Source of the DNA: an uncultured Amylibacter sp.
GTDB lineage: Bacteria > Pseudomonadota > Alphaproteobacteria > Rhodobacterales > Rhodobacteraceae
Direction of reading: 5' to 3'
Assembly: GCA_937944065.1 (NCBI GenBank)
Contig: CALDZS010000036.1
Location: 1 to 8,202 of the forward strand
DNA length: 8,202 nt
A program made the position numbers and the translations under genes. Under the pieces are notes generated by a model. The model saw only the letters and a program-made list of their open reading frames with translations. It ran no database searches and had not been told where the DNA came from. Shown here piece by piece: positions 1 to 6,426 of this stretch. Within the stretch, counting starts at the first letter, position 1; every line of letters begins with the position of its first letter.

Positions 1-1
1 A

Positions 2-1144
2 TTAATCAAAGTATTATCGGACAATATTTCACTGTTCGCACGTATCACCAACACATTGGAGAAGGAAAAAGAGATCGAGGATCGTTGGCGCGGATTGCCA
101 ACACCGCAAGCTGGTCGTCATCTGTCGAACCAAGTCGAACCCGAAGTGGTCGAGGCCTTGCGCAACGCTGTGGTCGCCGCTTATCCAAAGCTGTCCCATC
201 GGTATTACGCGCTAAAGGCAAAGTGGATGGGGCTGGACCGGATGCAAGTTTGGGATCGCAACGCGCCCCTGCCCGACAGCGACGAAACACTGATCGATTG
301 GGATCAGGCCGAAGCCACGGTTATGGAAGCATACGCTGATTTCGACCCAAAAATGGCCGAGATTGCGAAACCGTTCTTCACCAGTGGTTGGATTGATGCG
401 GGCGTTAAAGAGGGCAAAGCGCCCGGCGCCTTTGCCCATCCAACCGTCACAGACGTGCATCCCTATGTGATGCTGAATTACCTTGGAAAACAACGTGATG
501 TGATGACGTTGGCACACGAACTTGGGCACGGTGTGCACCAAGTATTGGCCGCAAAGCAAGGTGAACTTTTGTCATCGACACCACTGACTTTGGCCGAAAC
601 TGCATCAGTGTTTGGCGAGATGTTGACCTTTCGCAAACTGCTCGACAATGCCAAAGATCCAGCCGAGCGTAAACGCCTGCTGGCCGGCAAAGTCGAGGAT
701 ATGATCAACACAGTCGTGCGCCAAATCGCGTTTTACGATTTTGAATGCAAGTTACATGCCGCCCGAACACAGGGCGAGTTGACCCCAGACGATATCAACG
801 AAATTTGGATGTCTGTTCAGGGCGAAAGCCTTGGCCCGATATTTGATTTCACCGAAGGCTATGAAACCTTCTGGGCCTATATTCCGCACTTCATCCATTC
901 GCCCTTCTACGTCTATGCATATGCATTTGGCGATGGGCTGGTGAATGCGCTGTATGCCGTGTTCGAGGAAGGTGATCCAGATTTCCAGGAAAAGTACTTT
1001 GCGATGCTATCCGCAGGTGGATCGAAGCATCACAAAGAACTGCTTGCGCCGTTTGGACTAGACGCAAGTGATCCGAAATTCTGGGATAAGGGCCTGAACC
1101 TCATCAGCTCTATGATCGATGAGCTAGAGGCGATGGAGGGTTAA
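2..1144 (+). CDS. pepF: Oligoendopeptidase F, M3 family (5'-truncated by window edge)
   Basis: Cytoplasmic zinc metallopeptidase that cleaves short peptides, probably in peptide recycling. The reading frame is open from the first full codon at position 2, giving 380 residues with no start in view; family members are about 600 residues, so roughly the N-terminal third lies outside the window. A TTG at 56 is internal, because the codons before it also read as family sequence. The catalytic zinc site is visible: HELGH at 515-529 (residues 172-176 of the visible part), with the third zinc ligand expected to be the Glu of ETASVFGE (codon 596-598), 27 residues on. The C-terminal segment with HSPFYVYAYAFGDGLV and the GGSKHH motif is typical of M3B/PepF. 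The gene ends in TAA at 1142-1144, directly abutting the stop of convergent rpoH. The family call is firm; the exact peptide substrate is unknown. Confidence 0.93.
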   Translation, partial: LIKVLSDNISLFARITNTLEKEKEIEDRWRGLPTPQAGRHLSNQVEPEVVEALRNAVVAAYPKLSHRYYALKAKWMGLDRMQVWDRNAPLPDSDETLIDWDQAEATVMEAYADFDPKMAEIAKPFFTSGWIDAGVKEGKAPGAFAHPTVTDVHPYVMLNYLGKQRDVMTLAHELGHGVHQVLAAKQGELLSSTPLTLAETASVFGEMLTFRKLLDNAKDPAERKRLLAGKVEDMINTVVRQIAFYDFECKLHAARTQGELTPDDINEIWMSVQGESLGPIFDFTEGYETFWAYIPHFIHSPFYVYAYAFGDGLVNALYAVFEEGDPDFQEKYFAMLSAGGSKHHKELLAPFGLDASDPKFWDKGLNLISSMIDELEAMEG

Positions 1145-1148
1145 TTAA
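1141..1148. other. TTAATTAA palindrome holding both convergent stop codons
   Basis: The perfect 8-bp palindrome TTAATTAA carries the pepF stop (TAA, 1142-1144, + strand) and the rpoH stop (TTA read as TAA on the - strand, 1145-1147). There is no intergenic base, so no conventional rho-independent terminator lies between the genes. Any termination signal for either gene must sit inside the other's coding sequence or be Rho-dependent. Confidence 0.95.
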
Positions 1149-2059
1149 CCACGACCACGCGGTACTGACCCTTCGGTCATCAACCCTTGTTCGACGCCTA
1201 GTTTGCGCATTTGATGCTGCAGCTTTTGGAACGCGCGCACTTCGATCTGACGGATGCGCTCGCGGCTAACATCATATTGCTTTGACAGATCTTCCAACGT
1301 TGTCGCACGATCTTGCAAACGGCGTTGCATCAAGATGTCTTTTTCGCGGTCGTTCAAAACGGCCATCGCCTCGACCATCAACGCGCGGCGCGTTTCTAAC
1401 TCGTTGTTCTTTTCATAGTCAGCGGCTTGGTCAGCGTTTTCATCTTCAAGCCAATCTTGCCACTCGGCTGCACCTTCTTCGGCATCGCCGACCTGAGCAT
1501 TCAAACTGGCGTCCCCGCCGGCCATCCGACGGTTCATCGAGATCACCTCGTCCACCGTCACATTCAGTTCTTTCGCGATACGTTTCAAATTCTCTGGACG
1601 TAAATCGCCATCTTCTAGCGCGCCGATTTTATTCTTGGCCTTGCGCAGATTGAAGAACAGTTTTTTCTGGGCAGATGTTGTCCCGATCTTTACCAAAGAC
1701 CAGCTGCGCAAAATATATTCTTGGATACTCGCGCGTATCCACCACATAGCATAGGTCGCCAAGCGAAAGCCCTTTTCAGGGTCAAACCGCTTCACGGCCT
1801 GCATCAAACCTACATTCGCCTCGGAAATCACCTCGGCTGTTGGCAAACCGTATCCGCGGTACCCCATGGCAATCTTTGCCGCCAAACGCAGATGCGACGT
1901 CACCAGCTGATGTGCTGCATCGGTATCTTCGTTTTCGACCCAAGATTTCGCCAGCATGTATTCTTGTTCCTGTTCCAACATTGGAAAGGTCCGTATTTCC
2001 TGCATATAGCGGTTTAGGCCTTGTTCAGGTGATGGTGCTGGAAGGTTTGTATAGCTCAT
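1145..2059 (-). CDS. rpoH: RNA polymerase heat-shock sigma factor RpoH (sigma-32), RpoHI type
   Basis: Alternative sigma factor that directs RNA polymerase to heat-shock and other stress promoters. The product is 304 residues, normal for the family. Region 2 is visible at about residues 45-125, including the LRLAAKIAMGYRGYGLP stretch and YAMWWIRASIQEYILRSWS. The diagnostic RpoH box is QKKLFFNLRK at residues 131-140. Region 4.2, the helix-turn-helix for the -35 element, is at about 254-281 (TLEDLSKQYDVSRERIRQIE). The N-terminus MSYTNLPAPSPEQGLNRYMQEIR matches RpoHI rather than RpoHII of Rhodobacteraceae. I chose the ATG at 2059 because it fits that N-terminus and has a G-rich GGGG (2065-2068) five bases upstream. 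A TTG at 2092 would add 11 residues without family support. The gene lies 143 bp downstream of rluD on the same strand, so co-transcription is possible, and it converges on pepF with no gap. Confidence 0.96.
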   Translation of the reverse strand: MSYTNLPAPSPEQGLNRYMQEIRTFPMLEQEQEYMLAKSWVENEDTDAAHQLVTSHLRLAAKIAMGYRGYGLPTAEVISEANVGLMQAVKRFDPEKGFRLATYAMWWIRASIQEYILRSWSLVKIGTTSAQKKLFFNLRKAKNKIGALEDGDLRPENLKRIAKELNVTVDEVISMNRRMAGGDASLNAQVGDAEEGAAEWQDWLEDENADQAADYEKNNELETRRALMVEAMAVLNDREKDILMQRRLQDRATTLEDLSKQYDVSRERIRQIEVRAFQKLQHQMRKLGVEQGLMTEGSVPRGRG

Positions 2060-2202
2060 GTTTTCCCCAAAAACTCGCACATTGGTATGCAATACTGACC
2101 TATGTACGCTTACCTATTAATTCAAGTATCTGCGAAATAGACGCAGCGTAAATACTGTATATATTACCCTTTTAATGCCAAAATTTCCTAATTTCCAAGA
2201 AC
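2060..2202 (-). promoter_or_regulatory. rluD-rpoH intergenic region / rpoH leader
   Basis: This 143-bp AT-rich gap upstream of rpoH is the likely site of rpoH control. Reading the minus strand, it contains a perfect 5-bp inverted repeat, CTGCG with a 7-nt loop and CGCAG (plus-strand 2130-2146). A second small hairpin, GCATA-CCAA-TGTGC with one G-U pair (2077-2090), sits just upstream of the GGGG ribosome-binding candidate. A CTTGAA (plus-strand TTCAAG, 2121-2126) resembles a sigma-32 -35 element, but I see no matching -10. No terminator for rluD is visible. Regulatory use is inferred from position and small dyads only. Confidence 0.4.
2154..2181 (-). promoter_or_regulatory. Candidate sigma-70 promoter for rpoH
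   Basis: On the minus strand, TTGGCA (2176-2181; 5/6 to TTGACA) is followed after 16 bp by TACAGT (2154-2159; 4/6 to TATAAT). A start site near 2147 would give a leader of roughly 88 nt that begins close to the CTGCG/CGCAG hairpin. The -10 match is modest and the region is AT-rich, so a chance match is quite possible. Confidence 0.3.
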
Positions 2203-3234
2203 TTAGCTTAAAATCCGACTGACTTCTTGCATATCATTAGGCATTTCCGCCTCGAAATAACAGTCTTTTTTTGTCACAGGATGCACAAACCCAAGGCTTT
2301 TCGCATGCAGTGCTTGGCGTCCGAAATTTTGCAATATGGTCAAATCTTCAGGCGACAAATGGCTTTGCCCCAGTCTGCGCATTTTGCCATATATCGGATC
2401 CCCGATCAGCCCATGCCCGATATGGGACATATGCACACGGATTTGGTGGGTGCGTCCTGTTTCTAGCTTGCACTCAACAAAACTCGCCCGATTTTCAGCA
2501 AACGGTTTTATGACCCGAATACGTGTGATGGCATGGCGGCCAGAATGCTGCGTTACGGCCATGCGCTTGCGGTCCGCCTTGTGACGCGCGATATTGGTGG
2601 CGATACGGATCAGCCCGCCATCTTCGAACCCGACACCAGGCAAACCTGCAAGACGTGGATCAGCCTTGGACGGAACACCAATGGCAAAAGCCTGATAGGT
2701 GCGATCAATCGAATGATCCGCGAATTGTTTCGCCAATCCTTGATGCGCTTCATCTGACTTGGCCACGACCAGAATACCAGACGTTCCTTTATCGATACGG
2801 TGCACTATGCCCGGACGCCGCGCGCCGCCAACGCCAGACAGGTCAGTGCAGTGAAACAACAGCGCGTTGACCAAGGTCGCATCAGGTGATCCCGGTGCTG
2901 GATGCACCACCATGTCGGCGGCTTTGTTCACGACGATCAGATGTTCATCTTCGAAAACGATATCCAACGGCAAATCTTGTGGTTTTGCCTCTTCGTAGTT
3001 TTCGGGTTCTGGCACACGCACATGAAACACTTGGCCCGCTATGCCTTTGGTTTTCAAAACAGTGACAGGTGTCCCCGCCTCGTCGGTCACTGCACCACCT
3101 TCGATCAGCTTGGCAAGACGCGAGCGCGACAACGTAATTCCAACTGGCACAACGTCGGCCAACGCTTTATCAAGGCGAGGCGGCGGGGTGTCGCCAAGGG
3201 TTAGAACCAGAATATCATTAATAGGATCAGTCAT
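2203..3234 (-). CDS. rluD: RluA-family 23S rRNA pseudouridine synthase (RluD-like)
   Basis: Converts specific uridines of 23S rRNA to pseudouridine, acting on the ribosome large subunit in the cytoplasm. The 343-residue product has the two-domain layout of RluC/RluD: an S4 RNA-binding domain at about residues 18-78 (RLDKALADVVP...SRSRLAKLIEGGAV), then the catalytic domain from about 90. The catalytic aspartate is D148 in HRIDKGTSG. The GRTHQIRVHM...GDPIYG block at 260-283 is the conserved C-terminal RluA signature. The ATG at 3234 is chosen because MTDPINDILVLTLGDTPPPRLDKAL fits the family; an in-frame extension up to 3483 is antisense to the neighbouring gene and has no family character. The start codon overlaps that of the divergent small gene. 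I see no strong Shine-Dalgarno upstream. RluD is preferred over RluC from overall appearance, but the exact target uridines cannot be read from sequence. Confidence 0.93.
   Translation of the reverse strand: MTDPINDILVLTLGDTPPPRLDKALADVVPVGITLSRSRLAKLIEGGAVTDEAGTPVTVLKTKGIAGQVFHVRVPEPENYEEAKPQDLPLDIVFEDEHLIVVNKAADMVVHPAPGSPDATLVNALLFHCTDLSGVGGARRPGIVHRIDKGTSGILVVAKSDEAHQGLAKQFADHSIDRTYQAFAIGVPSKADPRLAGLPGVGFEDGGLIRIATNIARHKADRKRMAVTQHSGRHAITRIRVIKPFAENRASFVECKLETGRTHQIRVHMSHIGHGLIGDPIYGKMRRLGQSHLSPEDLTILQNFGRQALHAKSLGFVHPVTKKDCYFEAEMPNDMQEVSRILS
3223..3226 (+). promoter_or_regulatory. Ribosome-binding site of the DUF6476-like gene, inside rluD
   Basis: AGGA lies six bases upstream of the ATG at 3233. 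It supports that start over upstream in-frame starts, and it sits within the antisense of the first codons of rluD. Confidence 0.55.
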
Positions 3235-3541
3235 GTCAGAGCCATTAGAGGAATTTACAGAGCCCGCCAACCTTCGATTGCTGCGACGCCTTGTGACAGG
3301 CCTAATGATTACCATGATTGTCGGGTTTGTGGCCTTAATCGCCCTATTCGCTATGCGACTGACAGATACAACCGCAACTGCCCCGCAAATCCCCTCCGAG
3401 ATCACTTTGCCAGACGGTACCAAGGCCGAGGCATTTACCCAAGGCACGGATTGGTGGGCGATTGTCACCACAGATGATCGCATATTGATTTATAATCGGT
3501 CTGATAATCAACTGAGACAGACGATTTCGGTTCAGCAATAG
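3233..3541 (+). CDS. Small single-pass membrane protein, DUF6476-like
   Basis: A 102-residue protein of unknown function. A short acidic N-terminus (about 1-13) and a basic stretch (RLLRRL, 15-20) precede one hydrophobic membrane helix at about 21-42. A soluble tail of about 60 residues follows, with LPDGTKAEAFTQGTDWWAIVTTDDRILIYNR, probably a small beta-rich extracytoplasmic domain. The basic residues before the helix suggest the N-terminus stays in the cytoplasm and the tail is periplasmic. It resembles the short proteins annotated DUF6476 that lie beside RluA-type genes in Rhodobacteraceae; that family name is from memory. The start at 3233 is set by an upstream AGGA and by the transition to low-complexity antisense-rluD sequence before it. 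Its ATG shares two bases with rluD's start. It ends in TAG, 88 bp before the TRIC gene. Confidence 0.85.
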   Translation: MSEPLEEFTEPANLRLLRRLVTGLMITMIVGFVALIALFAMRLTDTTATAPQIPSEITLPDGTKAEAFTQGTDWWAIVTTDDRILIYNRSDNQLRQTISVQQ

Positions 3542-3629
3542 GGAGATCATTGGATTCATCCGCAATCTGATCTAACTCTTCAAATCTATATCGGCGTTTT
3601 CCAATCCCGATTACAATCTACGGAACACT
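3542..3629. other. Short intergenic region before the TRIC gene
   Basis: This 88-bp gap shows no clear terminator. TACAAT at 3612-3617 is a 5/6 match to a -10 element but has no recognisable -35, and it lies only 12 bases before the ATG. The TRIC gene may be read through from the small membrane protein gene. Confidence 0.4.
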
Positions 3630-4244
3630 ATGCCAGATATTCTCTTACAACTTAGCGTCTTATTAGTGATTATCGCCACCGCCGCAATGTCAGCTTCGGC
3701 AACAATTCAGGCGGTCAGGCACGAATTTGATGCATTCGGCGCAACGGTCTTGGCCGTTGCGACGGCTATGGGGGGCGGGACGGTTCGCGACATACTGCTT
3801 GGTCAAACGCCCGTGTTCTGGATGACCGACCTTACATATTTAGCAACGGCTATTCCCGTGGCTTTGATAGCATTTTTCTGGGTGCGGAATTTGGACTCTG
3901 GTGGCGGCAAACGGTTGCGTTTGCTGATGTATTTTGACGCCATTGGTTTGGCGCTGTTCACAATTGCGGGTGTTCAAGCAGCACTTGCCGCTGGTTCGCC
4001 CCTCCCCGTCGCAATCATAATGGGCTGTATCACAGGGACATTTGGCGGGATCATTCGCGACGTGCTGTGTAACGTGACGCCCATCGTGCTGAAAGAAGAC
4101 CTTTATGCGACTATTTCGTTGCTTGGAGGAACCTTATTTATCCTGCTCTCCAACGTAATTCCGAACAACAACGTGGCCGTTTGGGCAAGTTTCACAGCCA
4201 TGCTGGTCGCACGCTTTTTGGTGATAGCGCGCAGTAAGAAGTAG
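3630..4244 (+). CDS. Trimeric intracellular cation channel (TRIC/UPF0126, YadS-like) membrane protein
   Basis: Inner-membrane protein of the UPF0126/TRIC family, whose structurally studied members form cation-permeable trimers; the physiological role in bacteria is poorly known. The 204-residue product is the usual length and almost wholly hydrophobic, consistent with about seven membrane helices. The two internally repeated glycine-rich motifs of the family are present: GGGTVRDILLG at residues 48-58 and GGIIRDVLC at 139-147, reflecting two tandem UPF0126 domains (about 5-85 and 95-175). The start ATG at 3630 has only a weak GGAA at 3622-3625 upstream. The gene sits between a small membrane protein gene and dnaG on the same strand, and nothing in the context points to a specific partner. 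Family assignment is strong; ion specificity is not inferable. Confidence 0.92.
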   Translation: MPDILLQLSVLLVIIATAAMSASATIQAVRHEFDAFGATVLAVATAMGGGTVRDILLGQTPVFWMTDLTYLATAIPVALIAFFWVRNLDSGGGKRLRLLMYFDAIGLALFTIAGVQAALAAGSPLPVAIIMGCITGTFGGIIRDVLCNVTPIVLKEDLYATISLLGGTLFILLSNVIPNNNVAVWASFTAMLVARFLVIARSKK

Positions 4245-4252
4245 TCGCAGAC

Positions 4253-4307
4253 AACACCTATATTACACGAAAATTCCTGAACACCTGATGTGTTCTTAGT
4301 GGTGTAA
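4253..4307. repeat. Nested inverted/direct ACAC-GTGT repeat array upstream of dnaG
   Basis: Within 55 bp there are two direct copies of AACACCT (4253-4259, 4280-4286). A perfect 6-bp inverted repeat GAACAC/GTGTTC (4279-4284, 4290-4295) has a 5-bp centre. An outer inverted pair TTACAC/GTGTAA (4263-4268, 4302-4307) and a further ACACC/GGTGT pair (4254-4258, 4301-4305) surround it. No T-run follows, so it does not look like a rho-independent terminator of the TRIC gene. It could be an operator controlling dnaG or an mRNA structure. The bases are certain; the function is inferred. Confidence 0.45.
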
Positions 4308-4383
4308 ATGTCGTTACGAAAACAACTGAACAAACCAAAAAAGGCAGCTTGCACTTGCCCCCACCACACCCGATATTAAGGCC

Positions 4384-6330
4384 ATGAGCTTGCCACCTGG
4401 TTTTATCGAAGAATTACGCACACGCCTGTCGCTGTCCCAAGTGGTCGGGCGCAAGGTGACGTGGGATGCGCGCAAAACCAATGTGGGCAAAGGCGATCAT
4501 TGGTCGCCCTGTCCGTTTCATCAGGAAAAAACCGCCAGCTTTCACGTGGATGATCGCAAAGGGTTTTATTACTGTTTTGGCTGTCATCAAAAGGGCGACG
4601 CGATCACCTTTGTACGCGAGACAGAAAATGTCAGCTTTATCGAAGCGGTCGAGATTTTGGCGCGCGAAGCAGGCATGACCATGCCCGCGCGTGATCCAAG
4701 GGCGCAAGCAAAGTATGACCGAAACAAAGTGCTGGCCGATATTATGGAACAGTCAGTGCAGTTTTACAAAATGCAGCTCAGCTCTGGTGCGGCTGCGGGT
4801 GCACGCGACTATCTGAAATCGCGTGGATTACCCAGCGAGATTCAGCAAAAATTCGAGATGGGCTTTGCACCAAACGATCGCGGCATTCTATATCGCCATT
4901 TGGTCGACAAAGGTGCGAAAGACGAAGATATTATCGATACAGGTATGGTTATTAAACCTGACGAAGGCGGCACACCGTTTGATCGGTTCCGTGGCCGCAT
5001 CATGTTCCCCATTCGTAATCCACGCGGGCAATGCATTGCCTTTGGTGGTCGTGCTATGGACCCGAACGCGCGGGCTAAGTACCTGAATTCGCCTGAAACC
5101 CCTTTGTTCGACAAAGGTCGCACGCTCTATAATCATGGCCCCGCACGCGAAGCAGCGGGCAAGGCTGACGCGCTGATCGTGGCCGAAGGATATATGGATG
5201 TTATCGCGTTGGCTCAGTTCGGTTTCGAACACGCCGTCGCCCCTTTGGGTACTGCAATCACCGCCGATCAATTGACGTTAATGTGGCGTATGCACCCTGA
5301 ACCGGTGATTGCATTAGACGGCGACAAAGCGGGACTGCGTGCCGCGTTGCGGTTGATCGATCTGGCGTTGCCGTTGCTAGAAGCGGGCAAATCCCTGCGG
5401 TTTTGCATCCTGCCCGAAGGTCAAGACCCAGACGATTTGCTAAAAGCCAAAGGCAGCGATGCCATGACAAAATTGTTGGCGACAGCCCAGCCGATGGTGA
5501 ACCTTTTGTGGCAACGCGAGACCGAGGGCAAAGTGTTCGACAGTCCCGAACGCAAAGCAGCCCTCGACGCTAGCCTGCGCACAGCGCTGAAAACCATCCA
5601 AGACCGATCCATACGCGGCCACTATGGTCAGGCGATCAAAGAATTACGCGAAACACTGTTTGGCACCAATCGCAGAGGCGGCGGCAATGCTCCGTGGAAA
5701 CCGTGGACACCGCGCGCGCAGGTTAAACAACCGGCCACCAGCGGCACCAAATCGTCGATTATTGCGGGTGACGGCGCCAACCGTTTGCGCGAAAGCGTCA
5801 TCTTGGCCGCGGCATTGCGATGCCCAAGTGCTGTGGCGAAAATGGAAACTGCGATGGAAAAATGCACGATTTCCAACCCTGATCTACAAGAAATTCACAA
5901 CGCGATCTTGGCAAATCTATATGAGAGCCTAAATAAGGATAACGCGTCGCACTACTTGATCGAAACGATCGAGGCCAAGCTGGGCTTCAATGCGCTGGAT
6001 CGCTTGTTTCAAATCAAGCAAGTGCGCGAACATCCTTATCTGCACGAAGATGCAGAAACAGACATGATAGAGCTAACCCTTAGGGAAGAATTAACCAAAC
6101 AAGCCGCATTAATCGGATCAGCACACGAGATTAAAGAGGCGGAACAAGACATGACCGGACTGGCCGACGAAGGGGTCACATGGCGACTACAACAGGCGGC
6201 ACTGACCCGTGGCAAAGCAACCCGCGCATTGGACGATGACGAAGATACGACATCCCAAAACGCAGAAGAGCTGAAGGATCATCTACAAAAGATGCTAGAT
6301 GATCAAATTTGGGTAAAGAAAAAGCGCTAG
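4384..6330 (+). CDS. dnaG: DNA primase DnaG
   Basis: Synthesises the RNA primers for lagging-strand and initiation synthesis at the replication fork, working with the DnaB helicase. The 648-residue product is full length. The N-terminal zinc-binding domain has the Cys/His ligands C43-x2-H46 and C64-x2-C67 (CPFH...CFGC). The catalytic core spans about residues 120-425: RFRGRIMFPI (201-210), GGR (221-223), KYLNSPETPLFDK (232-244). The TOPRIM metal-binding residues are visible in VAEGYMDV (E268), LDGDKAG (D312, D314) and DPDD (348-351). A Gly/Pro-rich linker at about 430-455 precedes a helical C-terminal DnaB-interaction domain, which is the least conserved part. The ATG at 4384 matches the usual MSLPPGF N-terminus even though the only SD-like bases (AAGG, 4378-4381) are very close to it. 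It is followed after 96 bp by rpoD, the standard alphaproteobacterial pairing, without the rpsU seen in enterobacteria. Confidence 0.98.
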   Translation: MSLPPGFIEELRTRLSLSQVVGRKVTWDARKTNVGKGDHWSPCPFHQEKTASFHVDDRKGFYYCFGCHQKGDAITFVRETENVSFIEAVEILAREAGMTMPARDPRAQAKYDRNKVLADIMEQSVQFYKMQLSSGAAAGARDYLKSRGLPSEIQQKFEMGFAPNDRGILYRHLVDKGAKDEDIIDTGMVIKPDEGGTPFDRFRGRIMFPIRNPRGQCIAFGGRAMDPNARAKYLNSPETPLFDKGRTLYNHGPAREAAGKADALIVAEGYMDVIALAQFGFEHAVAPLGTAITADQLTLMWRMHPEPVIALDGDKAGLRAALRLIDLALPLLEAGKSLRFCILPEGQDPDDLLKAKGSDAMTKLLATAQPMVNLLWQRETEGKVFDSPERKAALDASLRTALKTIQDRSIRGHYGQAIKELRETLFGTNRRGGGNAPWKPWTPRAQVKQPATSGTKSSIIAGDGANRLRESVILAAALRCPSAVAKMETAMEKCTISNPDLQEIHNAILANLYESLNKDNASHYLIETIEAKLGFNALDRLFQIKQVREHPYLHEDAETDMIELTLREELTKQAALIGSAHEIKEAEQDMTGLADEGVTWRLQQAALTRGKATRALDDDEDTTSQNAEELKDHLQKMLDDQIWVKKKR

Positions 6331-6337
6331 TGGCATT

Positions 6338-6393
6338 GCGAATCACCCCTCTGTCGTGTTGATTCGATTAAATTGTAAGTGATTCGCGATTCG
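6338..6393. promoter_or_regulatory. GANTC-rich dyad region between dnaG and rpoD
   Basis: The 96-bp dnaG-rpoD gap holds four GANTC sites (6340-6344, 6361-6365, 6381-6385, 6388-6392), the recognition motif of the CcrM adenine methyltransferase in Alphaproteobacteria. It also has a perfect 9-bp inverted repeat, GCGAATCAC (6338-6346) and GTGATTCGC (6379-6387), and a head-to-tail tandem GATTCGC (6381-6394). No convincing -35/-10 pair is visible; TTGATT at 6359-6364 has no good partner. No T-run follows the dyad, so it is not a classical terminator. A regulatory role for rpoD expression is inferred from position and site density. Confidence 0.5.
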
Positions 6394-6410
6394 CATTCAC
6401 TTCCCCGTTT

Positions 6411-6417
6411 GAAGGAA
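6411..6417 (+). promoter_or_regulatory. Ribosome-binding site of rpoD
   Basis: GAAGGAA lies about 10 bases before the ATG at 6427. It is the clearest Shine-Dalgarno in the window and fixes the rpoD start. Confidence 0.65.
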
Positions 6418-6426
6418 CATATTACT

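Noticed and set aside
1166..1179. TGACC-CTTC-GGTCA hairpin as a pepF terminator
   Set aside because: The stem is only 5 bp, lies in rpoH coding sequence and has no T-run after it.
2060..2092. TTG start adding 11 residues to RpoH
   Set aside because: The known RpoHI N-terminus begins at the ATG at 2059, and the extra residues have no family resemblance.
2103..2126. Sigma-32-type promoter (CTTGAA) for rpoH autoregulation
   Set aside because: Only the -35-like hexamer is present; no C-rich -10 element lies at suitable spacing.
3041..3232. Upstream in-frame extension of the small membrane protein gene
   Set aside because: It is antisense to the rluD S4-domain codons. The AGGA before 3233 and the membrane-protein pattern favour the shorter form.
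3235..3483. 83-codon N-terminal extension of rluD
   Set aside because: It is wholly antisense to the DUF6476-like gene. The RluA-family N-terminus starts at the ATG at 3234.
4349..4377. TTGCAC/GATATT promoter directly before dnaG
   Set aside because: Both hexamers match poorly and the start site would fall at or inside the dnaG start codon.
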